The position numbers and the translations under genes were made by a program. 64,000 bases of DNA. It comes from Streptomyces sp. NBC_00576 (lineage in GTDB: Bacteria; Actinomycetota; Actinomycetes; Streptomycetales; Streptomycetaceae). Each line of letters begins with the position of its first letter. The first letter of the stretch is position 1. Shown piece by piece: positions 34,631 to 43,520 of this stretch. The stretch is from contig NZ_CP107780.1 of the NCBI RefSeq assembly GCF_036345175.1, positions 10,230,001 through 10,294,000 on the forward strand. Reading direction: 5' to 3'. A model generated the notes under the pieces. The model did no database searches. It was not told the origin of the DNA and was given only the letters and a program-made list of their open reading frames with translations.

Positions 34631-34701
34631 CGGTGCCCACACGCCCACACGCCCACACGCCTGCACACCGTGCTCCGTGCTCCGTGGGCGTGTGGGCACC
34701 G
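34631..34701. repeat. 18-bp perfect inverted repeat with CACACGCC tandem repeats
   Basis: Arms CGGTGCCCACACGCCCAC (34631-34648) and GTGGGCGTGTGGGCACCG (34684-34701), 35-nt loop. CCCACACG units repeat in tandem from the left arm into the loop, and CCGTGCT repeats before the right arm. It sits where the TetR gene has lost its front. Could be a terminator for the esterase gene or a recombination scar. Confidence 0.7.
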
Positions 34702-34762
34702 CTTTCATGGTCGGCGCGCACCGGTGCCTTCGCTGCTGCTCCGCTCTCTATGCGCTCACCGA

Positions 34763-35707
34763 TCACAGTCCCTTGAGAACCCGAATGCGGTCGGCCTTCA
34801 TACGCCGGGCGACGGCGGTTTCGAAGGCGATGGCTTCGAAGGCGTGCGGGATGGAGGGGTGGACGTGGAGTTCGGTGCTGACTCCCGCTGCCGCGGTCCG
34901 CCGCGCGTAGTCGATGTCCTCGTCGCGGAGGATGTCGAGTTCGAGGGCCTCCAGGTAGAGCGGAGGCATGCCCGTGGCATCCTTCATCCGGGCCGGCGCC
35001 GCATAGGGTGACACGTCGGGGCAGCCGCATGCGGGGCCGAGCAGGGCCTGCCATGCGGTCGCGTTGTCCTCGTAGCTCCAGGTGGTCAGTCCGGCGAGCG
35101 CTGGGTCAGGAGTCGTGGTGCGGTCATCCAGCATGGGATAGAGCAGGATCTGCTTGGCGATCGCCGGGCCGCTCCGGTCACGTGCCAGCAAGGCCAGGCC
35201 GGCCGCCACCCCGCCACCGCCACTGTCCCCCATGACCGCGATGCGTGCCGGGTCGACACCGAGTTCCCCGGCGTGTTCCGCCAGCCAGGTCAATCCGGCG
35301 TACGCGTCTTCGACGGGGGTGGGGTGGGGATGTTCGGGGGCGAGGCGGTACTCCACAGACAGGAACGGGACACCGCTGGACGACACGAAACGGGACACGG
35401 TTCCGTCGTAGAGCGAGACGCTGCTGAATATCATGCCGCCGCCGTGAAGGAAGAACACCGCAGCGCCAGGCTGGGCGCCTTCCTTGACGTACCACCGCAG
35501 CAACAACTTGGCACCGTCACCGGCTGTGGTCTCGAAGTCCTTGACCACCACATCGTCCGGCCTGGGCTGCGCTGCGTCGATCATGGCGTGCACGGGTTCC
35601 ATCGTGCTACGACGTGTCTCGACATCCCCGACGGGCCTGTGGACAGAGGGGAATTGCCCCGGTGCGCCGAAGATTTCGATCACCTCGGGATCCCAAGAAA
35701 GTGTCAT
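34763..35707 (-). CDS. Alpha/beta hydrolase, hormone-sensitive-lipase family
   Basis: 314 residues. Oxyanion motif FFLHGGGMIF, nucleophile GDSGGGGVAAGLAL, DxLRDE acid (ELDILRDEDID), and His in HPSIPHAFEAI: the complete HSL/acetyl-hydrolase triad. Esterase acting on short-chain or bulky acyl esters. ATG 35707 with AAGG 8 nt upstream. Single gene; the hairpin at 34631-34701 lies behind its stop and the interval 35708-35914 in front holds no gene. Confidence 0.92.
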   Translation of the reverse strand: MTLSWDPEVIEIFGAPGQFPSVHRPVGDVETRRSTMEPVHAMIDAAQPRPDDVVVKDFETTAGDGAKLLLRWYVKEGAQPGAAVFFLHGGGMIFSSVSLYDGTVSRFVSSSGVPFLSVEYRLAPEHPHPTPVEDAYAGLTWLAEHAGELGVDPARIAVMGDSGGGGVAAGLALLARDRSGPAIAKQILLYPMLDDRTTTPDPALAGLTTWSYEDNATAWQALLGPACGCPDVSPYAAPARMKDATGMPPLYLEALELDILRDEDIDYARRTAAAGVSTELHVHPSIPHAFEAIAFETAVARRMKADRIRVLKGL

Positions 35708-35914
35708 GGTTGCGCCTTGCGTTGTGAGTGGCGCTGGAGGTTCGTCCCGCACGTCGCGCATCAGCACCTACCTGCTGTGCTGACGACTCTTCGTCGGCAC
35801 GACCCACCAGCGATCATGTTTTCCGGAGTACTGGTAACTCGAAAGCCGCGAAACAATTGACAAGGGCGGCGGCCCGCAACCTCGCGGTCGACTGGAGCGA
35901 ACCCCTGTCGCTGA

Positions 35915-36924
35915 CTACTGCCAGGACGGCATCATTGCCGCCGGGTAGCGGGAGCCGGCCGATCCGTGCGGCAGGAGCTCCTCGATGCGGGCGAGGTCCT
36001 CGGACGTGAGCGTGACCTGCGCGGCGGCCACGTTCTCTGCCAGCCGCCGCGGGCTGCGGGTCCCGGGATGGGCACGATGTCGTCGCCCTGTGCGAGCAGC
36101 CAGGCCAGCGCCAGCTGGGTGACCGCGATGCCCTTGCTCTGAGCCAGTGCGCTCAGCTCGCGGACCGCGGCGAGGTTCTTCTCGTAGTTGCCGGGCTGCC
36201 AGCGGTCGTCCTTGCTGCGCATGTCGTACGCGGGGTATTCGTCGGCCGGCTTGACGGCGCCGGTGAGGAAGCCGCGGCCCAGCGGAGAGTATGGGACGAA
36301 GCCGATGCCCAGTTCCCGGACGACCGGCAGGACGTCGGCCTCCACGGCTCGCTCGAACACCGAGTACTCGGTCTGGAGCACCGAGACCGGGTGGACGGCG
36401 TGGGCGCGGCGGATGGTTTCGGGGCCGGCCTCGCTCAGGCCGAAGTAGCGGACCTTGCCTTCGGCGATCAGCTCGCCGACCGCACCCGCCACGTCCTCGA
36501 TGGGGACGTCAGGGTCGACGCGGTGCTGGTACAGCACGTCGACGTGGTCGGTGCCCAGGTGGCGAAAGCTGTTCTCGGTGACCTCGCGAATGTGCTCGGG
36601 GCGGCTGTTCAGGGCGGCTCCGATCCTGGTCGGATCGGAGAGGTCGAAACCGAACTTGGTCGCGATCAGGATGTCGTCGCGGAAGTTCTTCACGGCGCGT
36701 CCGAGGAGCTGCTCGTTGCTGCCGGTGCCCAGGCCGTAAAGCTCTGCCGTGTCGAAGAGGGTGACCCCGAGTTCGTGGGCCCGGCTGATGGTGGCGATGC
36801 TGTTCTGGTCGTCCGTAGCCCCGTAGGCCATCGTCATGCCCATCGTGCCCAGACCGATCGTCCCGGCCATGAGGCCCTGGCCGCCGAGGGTACGCTGGGG
36901 GAGGTTCGTGGTGTGCTGTGACAT
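35915..36924 (-). pseudogene. Aldo/keto reductase with a late frameshift
   Basis: Starts at ATG 36924 and is a normal AKR through GTMGMTMAYG, FDTAELYG, LIATKFGFD, YQHRVDPDVPIEDV (His), LQTEYSVFER and YSPLGRGFLTG, up to DDIVPIPG at about 36064. There one base is missing: the +1 frame gives the expected end (TRSPRRLAENVAAAQ, LTSEDLARIEELLP, stop at 35915), while the actual frame runs through Arg/Pro-rich nonsense past 35932. The loss affects NADPH contacts. A sequencing error is possible, since everything else is intact. Divergent from the AraC regulator. Confidence 0.8.
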
Positions 36925-37011
36925 GCCCTCAACGCTAGGGACACGGCACCTGGGGGTCATGGGGCGTCGATCGCAGAGGATTGCCTGATTCTCTCAACGA
37001 AGGAGTGCGTC

Positions 37012-37908
37012 GTGCTGGACCGACTCGACGCGGCAATCGACCGTCACTGCGTAGGACTGGGCTCCGGCACCGCCGTCCCCCGGCTCCTCCTGGTCTCGGT
37101 CGAGGAGCCCATCGAGCCCACCGACCTGCTGTACGAACCGATGATCTGCTTCGTCGCCAGCGGCACGAAACGCGCCACCGCGGGAGAACTCACCCAAGTA
37201 GCGAATCCCGGCGAGATGCTCCTCACCACGATCGACCTGCCCGTCACCATCGAGCTGGATCACGTGCCCTACCGGTCCGCCGTCATGCACATCGACGGCC
37301 GGGCGCTCACCGAGCTGCTCGTCGAGCTGGACGAGACCGGTCAGAGCGCCCCATTGCCCGCCGGTGGGCAGGCCAGCGCGCCGATGACACCGGAACTCGT
37401 CGACGCGGTCACCCGCTGGGTCGAGCTCCTCGACACCCCCGAAGACATCCGACCCCTCGCCGTCCGGATCGAGAGCGAGATCCTCTACCGGCTACTGCGC
37501 AGCTCCCTCGGCCCCGCTCTGCGCCAGTGGGCGCCGGCGGACTCGGCCACGGCGCGGGTGCGCGAGGTGGCCCGATGGATCTGCGCGCACTACACCGAGC
37601 CGCTCAGCATCGACGCGATCGCCGCCTCGGCGCACATGAGCCCCGCCAGCCTGCACCGGCACTTCAAAGCGGCCACCGGCATGAGCCCGCTCAAGTACCA
37701 GAAACACCTGCGAATGCAGGAGGCACGGCGGCGCCTGGCCGCCGGCGACGCCACCGCGGCCCAGATCGCTCAGGCGGTCGGCTACGTGAGCGCCACCCAG
37801 TTCAACCGCGAGTACCGCAGCACCTACGGCCTGCCGCCGGGCCAGGACGCGGCCTTGCTACGCACTCGACTCACCCACAACCGCACTGCCACGACACGGC
37901 GGGCATAG
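37012..37908 (+). CDS. AraC-family transcriptional regulator
   Basis: 298 residues. N-terminal AraC_N-type cupin domain (LLYEPMICFVASGTKRATAG, PGEMLLTTIDLPV) and C-terminal double HTH (PLSIDAIAASAHMSPASLHR, IAQAVGYVSATQFNREYRS). GTG start at 37012 just 87 bp from the divergent aldo/keto reductase, its likely target. Confidence 0.93.
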   Translation: MLDRLDAAIDRHCVGLGSGTAVPRLLLVSVEEPIEPTDLLYEPMICFVASGTKRATAGELTQVANPGEMLLTTIDLPVTIELDHVPYRSAVMHIDGRALTELLVELDETGQSAPLPAGGQASAPMTPELVDAVTRWVELLDTPEDIRPLAVRIESEILYRLLRSSLGPALRQWAPADSATARVREVARWICAHYTEPLSIDAIAASAHMSPASLHRHFKAATGMSPLKYQKHLRMQEARRRLAAGDATAAQIAQAVGYVSATQFNREYRSTYGLPPGQDAALLRTRLTHNRTATTRRA

Positions 37909-38253
37909 GCCGAGGACGTCAGACGCGCTGCCGCGCTGCCGCGCCGGAAATATTCGGTCTCGGTATCGGTACGAGGTCTCGCGTCACGCGCAGGTCACCC
38001 CCGTACGTCAGTCAGGAGTGGCGCGGGTCGATCGGAGGTCCGCGGCCAGGACACCGCTGCGTTTGAGCGCGGTGATCACGAGCGTGGTGTCGACGGTGCT
38101 CGCTCGCACCAGGACCGGCCGGGCTGACCCAGCCGGCACGCGACACCTGCGTGTCTCCTCAACCCCTCTGCCGCGACAGCCCGGTGCCCCACGTGACCTC
38201 GCGCGACTCGACGTTCCCCTCGATGAGGTGCCCGGGTTCGGTGTCCGTGGGGG
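37909..38253. other. Gap without recognisable gene
   Basis: On the minus strand a short frame (VDTTLVITALKRSGVLAADL, stop near 38015) resembles the tail of some protein but the family was not recognised. Nothing else seen. Confidence 0.4.
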
Positions 38254-38997
38254 CTATGCGGAGCGCAGCCGCGAATCCGCATCGGGCACGCCGTGCGGCA
38301 GGCCCAGTGAGGTCAGGTCGACGGTGCGCAGCGCCTCGCTGTCCAGGACGGCGGCGACCGCCCGGTCGCGCGCTTCCCGGACATGAAGGGTGGCCAGATC
38401 TCTGGCCGCCACGGAGTCCCCGGCGGCGATGGCCTCCACCAGGTGCCGATGACCCGACTCCGGTCCGCCGGATCCCGCCGCCGGACCGATCACGTCGAGA
38501 GCGTGGTAGCGCTCCATCTTCAGCAGGACGTCGTCGAGTACCCGCTCCAGCTCGGCGTTCCCGCTGAGAACCGCGATGCGGCGGTGCGCCCGGTAGTGGT
38601 CGGTGAGCCAGGCGGCCGAGTCCTCCCTGCCGCCGGCCTCCTCGCGGGCGCAGAACTCCTGCAGCGCCGCGACCTGTTCGGGCCGGCGTGCGCCGTGCCG
38701 GGCGGCGAGGGCGGCTGCCTCCGGTTCGAGCCACAGGCGCAGCTCGAACAGGTCCTGCATCCCGCGCAGGGTGACCGGTGGGACCCGGTAGCCCGAACGC
38801 GGGATGACCTCCACCCAGCCCAGCCGCCGCAGCACCGCCAAGGCCTCGCGTACAGGTGCCTTGCTCATCTGGAGCCGCTGGGCGATGTCCGCCTCGGAGA
38901 AGGAGGTGCCGGGCGCCAGATCGCCGTGGATGACGCGCTGGCGGATCTCGCTGACCGCCCGCTCGCTCAGCGATCCGCCGCCGCTACCCGAGTCCAT
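38254..38997 (-). CDS. GntR-family regulator (FadR/FCD subfamily)
   Basis: 247 residues. Winged HTH at the N-terminus (IRQRVIHGDLAPGTSFSEAD, then MSKAPVREALAVLRRLGWV) and a helical FCD effector domain with metal-binding His/Asp positions (ELRLWLEPEAAALAARH, DHYRAHRRIAVLSGN, GHRHLVEAIAAGD). ATG 38997 has GGAGAG in front. The distance to the thioredoxin-LRR gene upstream on the same strand is 149 bp, so co-transcription is possible but not required. Confidence 0.92.
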   Translation of the reverse strand: MDSGSGGGSLSERAVSEIRQRVIHGDLAPGTSFSEADIAQRLQMSKAPVREALAVLRRLGWVEVIPRSGYRVPPVTLRGMQDLFELRLWLEPEAAALAARHGARRPEQVAALQEFCAREEAGGREDSAAWLTDHYRAHRRIAVLSGNAELERVLDDVLLKMERYHALDVIGPAAGSGGPESGHRHLVEAIAAGDSVAARDLATLHVREARDRAVAAVLDSEALRTVDLTSLGLPHGVPDADSRLRSA

Positions 38998-39146
38998 GGA
39001 GGCTCTCCTTCTAGTATGAGCAGTACACGGTTCTGCTTGGAGCAGACCCTATCGCGAGATTGTGACGTCGGTCCCGCTGTGCGGGTCGAGCCCCGGCACG
39101 GGAACAGAGCCTGAGGACCGATGAAGCGGGTACTCCGGCATTCCGG

Positions 39147-40526
39147 TCAGTCGGCGTTCAGCGCGTGCCGCACCGCCGACGGCGCGACCCAGACACCGTT
39201 GATCTTGACGGAGGGTAGCGCGCCGCGCAGGCGGAGATACGCGGTTTCGCTGACGTTCGCCTCGCCGACAAGGCCCAGTGACCGCAGTTCGGTCAGTGCC
39301 GCCAGGGCGTCGACCACCTCGTCGTCGACGGGGGTGTCGTCGAAGCTGAGGCTGGTCAGACCCGACAGCCCCGCCAGTCGGCGAAGTCCGGCGGGCGTGG
39401 CCTTGGGCGCGGTGATGTGCAGGCTCTTGAGGCTCGTCAGCTTCGCCAGGTGAACGAGTCCTTCGTCGGTCGTCTCCGGCACACCGAGCATCAGGGTGGT
39501 CAATTCCGGGAGATCGGCCTTGAGGAGCCCGGCCAGCCCCGTATCGGAGACCGAAGGCGTGTTGAGCATCAGGCTGCGCAGACCGCGGGCACGGGCCAGC
39601 TGCACCATCCCGGAGTCGGTGACCCCGGCGGCGGTCACCCAGAGCTCCTTGAGCTGCGACAGGCCGGCCACCTGCGTGACGAACGCGTCGTCGGCCTCCG
39701 GAATGGTCAGATGCACCTCGTCTAGCTGCGTCAGACCGGCCAGCGCGGCGGCTGCCTCGGCGGTGGAACCGACCAGCGCCTGGGCGTTCACCGAGAGCCT
39801 GGTCAGCCCGGTCAGGTGCGCGACGTCGGCCAGGCCGGCCGCGCTGATGGCCGGGGCCATGACCACCAGCTTGTCGATACCGTCAGCCGGGAGCCGCCGC
39901 AGGAAGCCGAGGTCGACCGGGTCGGCCGGGGCATCCGGGTTCTCCTTGTTGCCGGGCTGCTGGACCAGGAGCCACACGACCCGGTCCTCGGCGACCTCGA
40001 CCGTGCCCTGGGCCGGGACGACCTCACTCCCGCCGCGGTCGATTATCCATCCGTCGAAGATGGCGAGCTGGCCGGGCAGGCCGTCGGGGAAGGTCAGGAC
40101 GCGCGGACCGCGCGGGGTCCAGTCGGAAGGGACATGGTGAGGGGAGTCGTCGTCACGGGGAGTGACCGCGGCACTCTCTCCCGTCGATCGCACTTCGAGC
40201 AGCGGGCGGAGCTGCGTCTTCATCTCGTCGGCGTCCCGGCCTCCGACGAGCCTGGCCACCAGTTCGCCGCCCGTGAACAGGAGCAGGAGGGGGATGCCGC
40301 TGATGCCGTACTTCTCCTGCGTCTGCGGAGACCTGTCGAAGTCGATCTTTACTACGTGCAGGCTGTCGCCGAGGTCGGCGGCGACCTGCTCCAGGTGCGG
40401 GCCGAGGTACTGGCATGGCCCGCACCACTCGGCCCAGACGTACACCAGGACGGGAACCTCGGACGTACGCATGACGTCGTCGAGTGAGCTCTCGTCGATC
40501 AGAGGGATGGCGGTTGCGTTCGGCAT
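39147..40526 (-). CDS. Thioredoxin-LRR fusion protein 1
   Basis: 459 residues, no signal peptide. Residues 1-110: thioredoxin fold with active site WCGPC (Cys35, Cys38) and the cis-Pro region GISGIPLLLLF. Residues 135-205: a linker domain (RGPRVLTFPDGLPG, VVWLLV) shared with the paralogue at 51387. Residues 210-450: about nine leucine-rich repeats of the VTDSGMVQLARARGLRSLML type. The protein probably reduces or isomerises a disulfide partner recognised through the LRR surface. Last gene of the left-facing lipoprotein/MFS-LivF/LivHMG operon (39-nt gap). I know of no characterised homologue. Confidence 0.88.
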   Translation of the reverse strand: MPNATAIPLIDESSLDDVMRTSEVPVLVYVWAEWCGPCQYLGPHLEQVAADLGDSLHVVKIDFDRSPQTQEKYGISGIPLLLLFTGGELVARLVGGRDADEMKTQLRPLLEVRSTGESAAVTPRDDDSPHHVPSDWTPRGPRVLTFPDGLPGQLAIFDGWIIDRGGSEVVPAQGTVEVAEDRVVWLLVQQPGNKENPDAPADPVDLGFLRRLPADGIDKLVVMAPAISAAGLADVAHLTGLTRLSVNAQALVGSTAEAAAALAGLTQLDEVHLTIPEADDAFVTQVAGLSQLKELWVTAAGVTDSGMVQLARARGLRSLMLNTPSVSDTGLAGLLKADLPELTTLMLGVPETTDEGLVHLAKLTSLKSLHITAPKATPAGLRRLAGLSGLTSLSFDDTPVDDEVVDALAALTELRSLGLVGEANVSETAYLRLRGALPSVKINGVWVAPSAVRHALNAD

Positions 40527-40565
40527 ACGGGTTCTCCAGGGCAGGGGGTGGCTATGAGATGGTCG

Positions 40566-43520
40566 TCAGGTGGTCGTGAAGGAGGTCGGGACGTTGTGCT
40601 CACTGCGCTCGATGGCGGTCACGCTGCCGCCGAGGTAGGCGTCCGCGACCCGCTGGTCGGCGCGGATCTCCGGTCCGGTGCCGCAGCACATGACCTGTCC
40701 GTCGACCATCACCGCGATGCGATCGGCGAGAGCCATGACCAGCGGGATGTCGTGTTCGATGACCACGAGCGTGAAGTCGAAGTCCCGCTTGAGGTTCCGC
40801 AACATGACGCCGAGGGCCTCCGTCTCGCGCTGTGCGATGCCGGCTGACGGCTCGTCGAGCAGCAGCAGACGAGGGCGGAGCGACATCATGCAGGCCAGCT
40901 CGGTGATCCGACGGGTTCCCGTGGACAGCTCGTGGATGGTCTTGCCCCGGTAGTCGCCAAGGCCGAAGTAGTCGATCAGTTCGTCGGCGACGGCCTGGCG
41001 CCTGCGGGCCGTACGGTCCATGCCCAGCACCGAGGCGGTCACGGGGGTCCGGTGCTGCCGCTCGAGGGTGAGCGCGAGGACCTCCCGCACGGTCATGGTC
41101 GGGAAGAGCGACGAGTCCTGGAACGAGCGGATCATTCCGCGTCCGGCGCGTTGCTCGGGGGCCAGCCCGGTGACATCGGAGCCGGCGAAGCGCACGGTGC
41201 CGCCGTCCGGCACGACAAAGCCGCTGAGCATCTCGAAAGTGGTGGTCTTGCCCGCTCCGTTCGGCCCGATCAGGCCCAGGGTCTCGCCTTCGACGACGTC
41301 CAGGGTTACGCCCCGTACGGCGCTGACTCCGCCGAAGCTCTTGACCAGACCGTCCGCCCTGAGCAGCACTTGCCCCGGCACGCGGTCCGCCACGTCGGGC
41401 ATCCTCAGTACGGGCGGTTGAGGACGCGATGCCGGCGGGCGTTCGGACAGGGCGGTCCGCCGGCCGTCATCGGCCTGGTCGGCGTGGTTGTGGGTATGGG
41501 TGGCGGCGGCGAGCGGGATGCCGTACATGCGCCCGATCCGGCCGGCCGTCCAGTCGCGGACCGGGTGCAGCAGCGACACCAGACCTCCCGGCAGGCACAG
41601 TGCCACGACGAGGACGCCGGTCGTGGTGGCGGTGCTCGCCAGGCCGGAGGACGGCAGGAGCAGGGGGGCGCCGATCACCCAGACGCTGCCGATGAGCGCC
41701 CCGCTGAAGGACGAGAGCCCGCCCACGATCAGCGCGAGGGCGACACCGACGGACAGCTCGGGCGGGAAGGTGGCCGCGTCGAGGCTGAGCTGGAAGTGCG
41801 CGTAGACAGCGCCGCCGAGTCCGGCCAGCAGACCGGCGACGACGAACGCCTGGATCCGGACGCGGGTCGGATGCACCGTGAACGTCCGCGCCGCCGACTC
41901 GTTGTCGCGCACGGCGCGCAGGAGCCGTCCGAAGCCGCCCCGCCACACGTTGTGGGCAAGCAGCAGCACGAGGGAGAACACGGTCGCCGCGTACCACAGG
42001 TACGGTTCCCCGGCGGAGAGTGTGTGACCGGCGACGATCGGCTGAGCCGGGGTGACTCCGTCGCCGAGCAGCCACGGGTGCGGCAGGATCACATCCGAGG
42101 CCAGCACAGCGAAGCCGAGCGTGGTGACCGTGACCATCAGGCCCCGAGTGCGCAACGCGGGCAGGCCCAGCACCAGCGCGCAGGCGCCTGCCGCCAGGGC
42201 CGCGGCCAGCAGACCGAGCGGGAAGCTGGCGGTGCGCTCGACGACGTAGTAGGACGCCACACCCCCGATGCCCGCGATGGCGTACTGCCCGAGGGTCAGT
42301 TCGCCGGCCAGGCTGGTCAGGATGCCGGCGGAGGTCGCGACCATGGCTCCGGACAGGATCACGGTCACGTTCACCGCCTGCGCCCCGGAGGTCAGTCCGA
42401 AGCCGATCAGGGCACCGGCGACGGCGAGCAGGAGAAGCTTCGGGCCGTAGCGGACGGGCCACAGCCGGGCGAGGTCGGGCGGCAGCGGCGGCATCGCCGC
42501 GACGCCGACCCAGCTGCCCTTGGCCTCCGTACGTCCCCCGGCGCGCGGCTGCAGCGTCAGGGCGACGAGCAGGACGACGAAGACGACGGCCTCGGCCGCG
42601 TGCGAGCTCGGGTCCTTCCACAGCACGACCTGTTGGACCATGCCGAGGAAGAGCCCGGCGACCATCGCGCGCGACAGGTTCTGCATGGCGCCGACCACCG
42701 CGGCGCCCAGTGCGGGAAGCAGCAGGACCGGGGCTGTCGTGTTGCTGTTGACCGAAGGGGCCGCGGTGAAGATCGTGGTGACGGCCGCGATCGATCCGGC
42801 GATCCCCCAGGCCAGGGTGGACATGCGGACCTCGGATATCCCCGCCATGCGGGCAGCGTCGGGATTGCACGCGACGGCGCGGATGGCCACGCCGTACCGG
42901 CTGCGGGTCAGGAACAGAGTGAGCGCCGCCACCAGCACCGGGCCGATGACCAGCAGCCCGGTGTAGCTCTGGGTGACCAGCAGCGGGCCGACGTTGAACT
43001 GGGGAAGGCCGGACGGCAGCGTCGGCTCTCGCAGGTTGCCGCCGGCGCCGTGGGTGAACCACAGCAGCTGGCCCGCACCTTCGGACAGCAGCACCCCGGC
43101 GCCTATGGTGGCCGCGGTCACCATGCCGCGCGGAGCCTTCGCCAGCCGACGCACCACACCCAGGTTCACCAGGGCGCTCGCCGCGAAGCCGACCGCGGCG
43201 CTCAACACGAACGCCACCCAGTACGGCAGCCCGGCCACCTGTGCGAAGACCGTCAACGATGCCGCGGCGAAGATGCCTATCTGCGGCAGGGCGAAGTTGA
43301 TGACCTGGCTGGTGCGGAACACCAGGACCAGGCACACGCCGAGCAGGCCGTAGCCGATGCCGATGATCGCGCCCAGAATCACCACGTACGGGGGCGTCGT
43401 GTACCCGAGTAGGTGCGCGAACGGCAGCCCCAGTGCCAGGACGGCGCCGCAGCCGAGAGGCAGCCGCGACCGGGCGGGCAGGCGCCGCAGCAACCCTGCC
43501 ATGGTGTCCCGCGATGTCAT
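40566..43520 (-). CDS. LivH-LivM-LivG triple fusion (branched-chain-amino-acid-type ABC transporter)
   Basis: 984 residues. About 25-330: LivH-like permease (IIGIGYGLLGVCLVLVFRTS, PDAARMAGISEVRMSTLAWG). About 365-690: LivM-like permease (GLPALRTRGLMVTVTTLGFA, GFGRLLRAVRDNESAARTF). About 718-984: LivG-like ATPase with Walker A GPNGAGKTT (752), Walker B LLLLDEPSAG and switch His in VVIEHD. The ABC signature is degenerate (LSTGT where LSGGQ is expected). Separate proteins in most bacteria, these three are one polypeptide here. ATG 43520 overlaps the stop of the MFS-LivF gene (ATGA) and has GAGGAG upstream. Confidence 0.93.
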   Translation of the reverse strand: MTSRDTMAGLLRRLPARSRLPLGCGAVLALGLPFAHLLGYTTPPYVVILGAIIGIGYGLLGVCLVLVFRTSQVINFALPQIGIFAAASLTVFAQVAGLPYWVAFVLSAAVGFAASALVNLGVVRRLAKAPRGMVTAATIGAGVLLSEGAGQLLWFTHGAGGNLREPTLPSGLPQFNVGPLLVTQSYTGLLVIGPVLVAALTLFLTRSRYGVAIRAVACNPDAARMAGISEVRMSTLAWGIAGSIAAVTTIFTAAPSVNSNTTAPVLLLPALGAAVVGAMQNLSRAMVAGLFLGMVQQVVLWKDPSSHAAEAVVFVVLLVALTLQPRAGGRTEAKGSWVGVAAMPPLPPDLARLWPVRYGPKLLLLAVAGALIGFGLTSGAQAVNVTVILSGAMVATSAGILTSLAGELTLGQYAIAGIGGVASYYVVERTASFPLGLLAAALAAGACALVLGLPALRTRGLMVTVTTLGFAVLASDVILPHPWLLGDGVTPAQPIVAGHTLSAGEPYLWYAATVFSLVLLLAHNVWRGGFGRLLRAVRDNESAARTFTVHPTRVRIQAFVVAGLLAGLGGAVYAHFQLSLDAATFPPELSVGVALALIVGGLSSFSGALIGSVWVIGAPLLLPSSGLASTATTTGVLVVALCLPGGLVSLLHPVRDWTAGRIGRMYGIPLAAATHTHNHADQADDGRRTALSERPPASRPQPPVLRMPDVADRVPGQVLLRADGLVKSFGGVSAVRGVTLDVVEGETLGLIGPNGAGKTTTFEMLSGFVVPDGGTVRFAGSDVTGLAPEQRAGRGMIRSFQDSSLFPTMTVREVLALTLERQHRTPVTASVLGMDRTARRRQAVADELIDYFGLGDYRGKTIHELSTGTRRITELACMMSLRPRLLLLDEPSAGIAQRETEALGVMLRNLKRDFDFTLVVIEHDIPLVMALADRIAVMVDGQVMCCGTGPEIRADQRVADAYLGGSVTAIERSEHNVPTSFTTT

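Noticed and set aside
39000..39146. A second Cys-rich peptide after thioredoxin-LRR1
   Set aside because: The only ATG frame downstream of 39147 on that strand is about 30 codons and contains no cysteine, so the peptide is not duplicated with the enzyme.
40932..43412. 826-codon open frame on the + strand
   Set aside because: It is the antisense shadow of the LivHMG fusion; its product is a Gln/Arg/Gly-rich low-complexity string without domains, as expected opposite a GC-rich gene.
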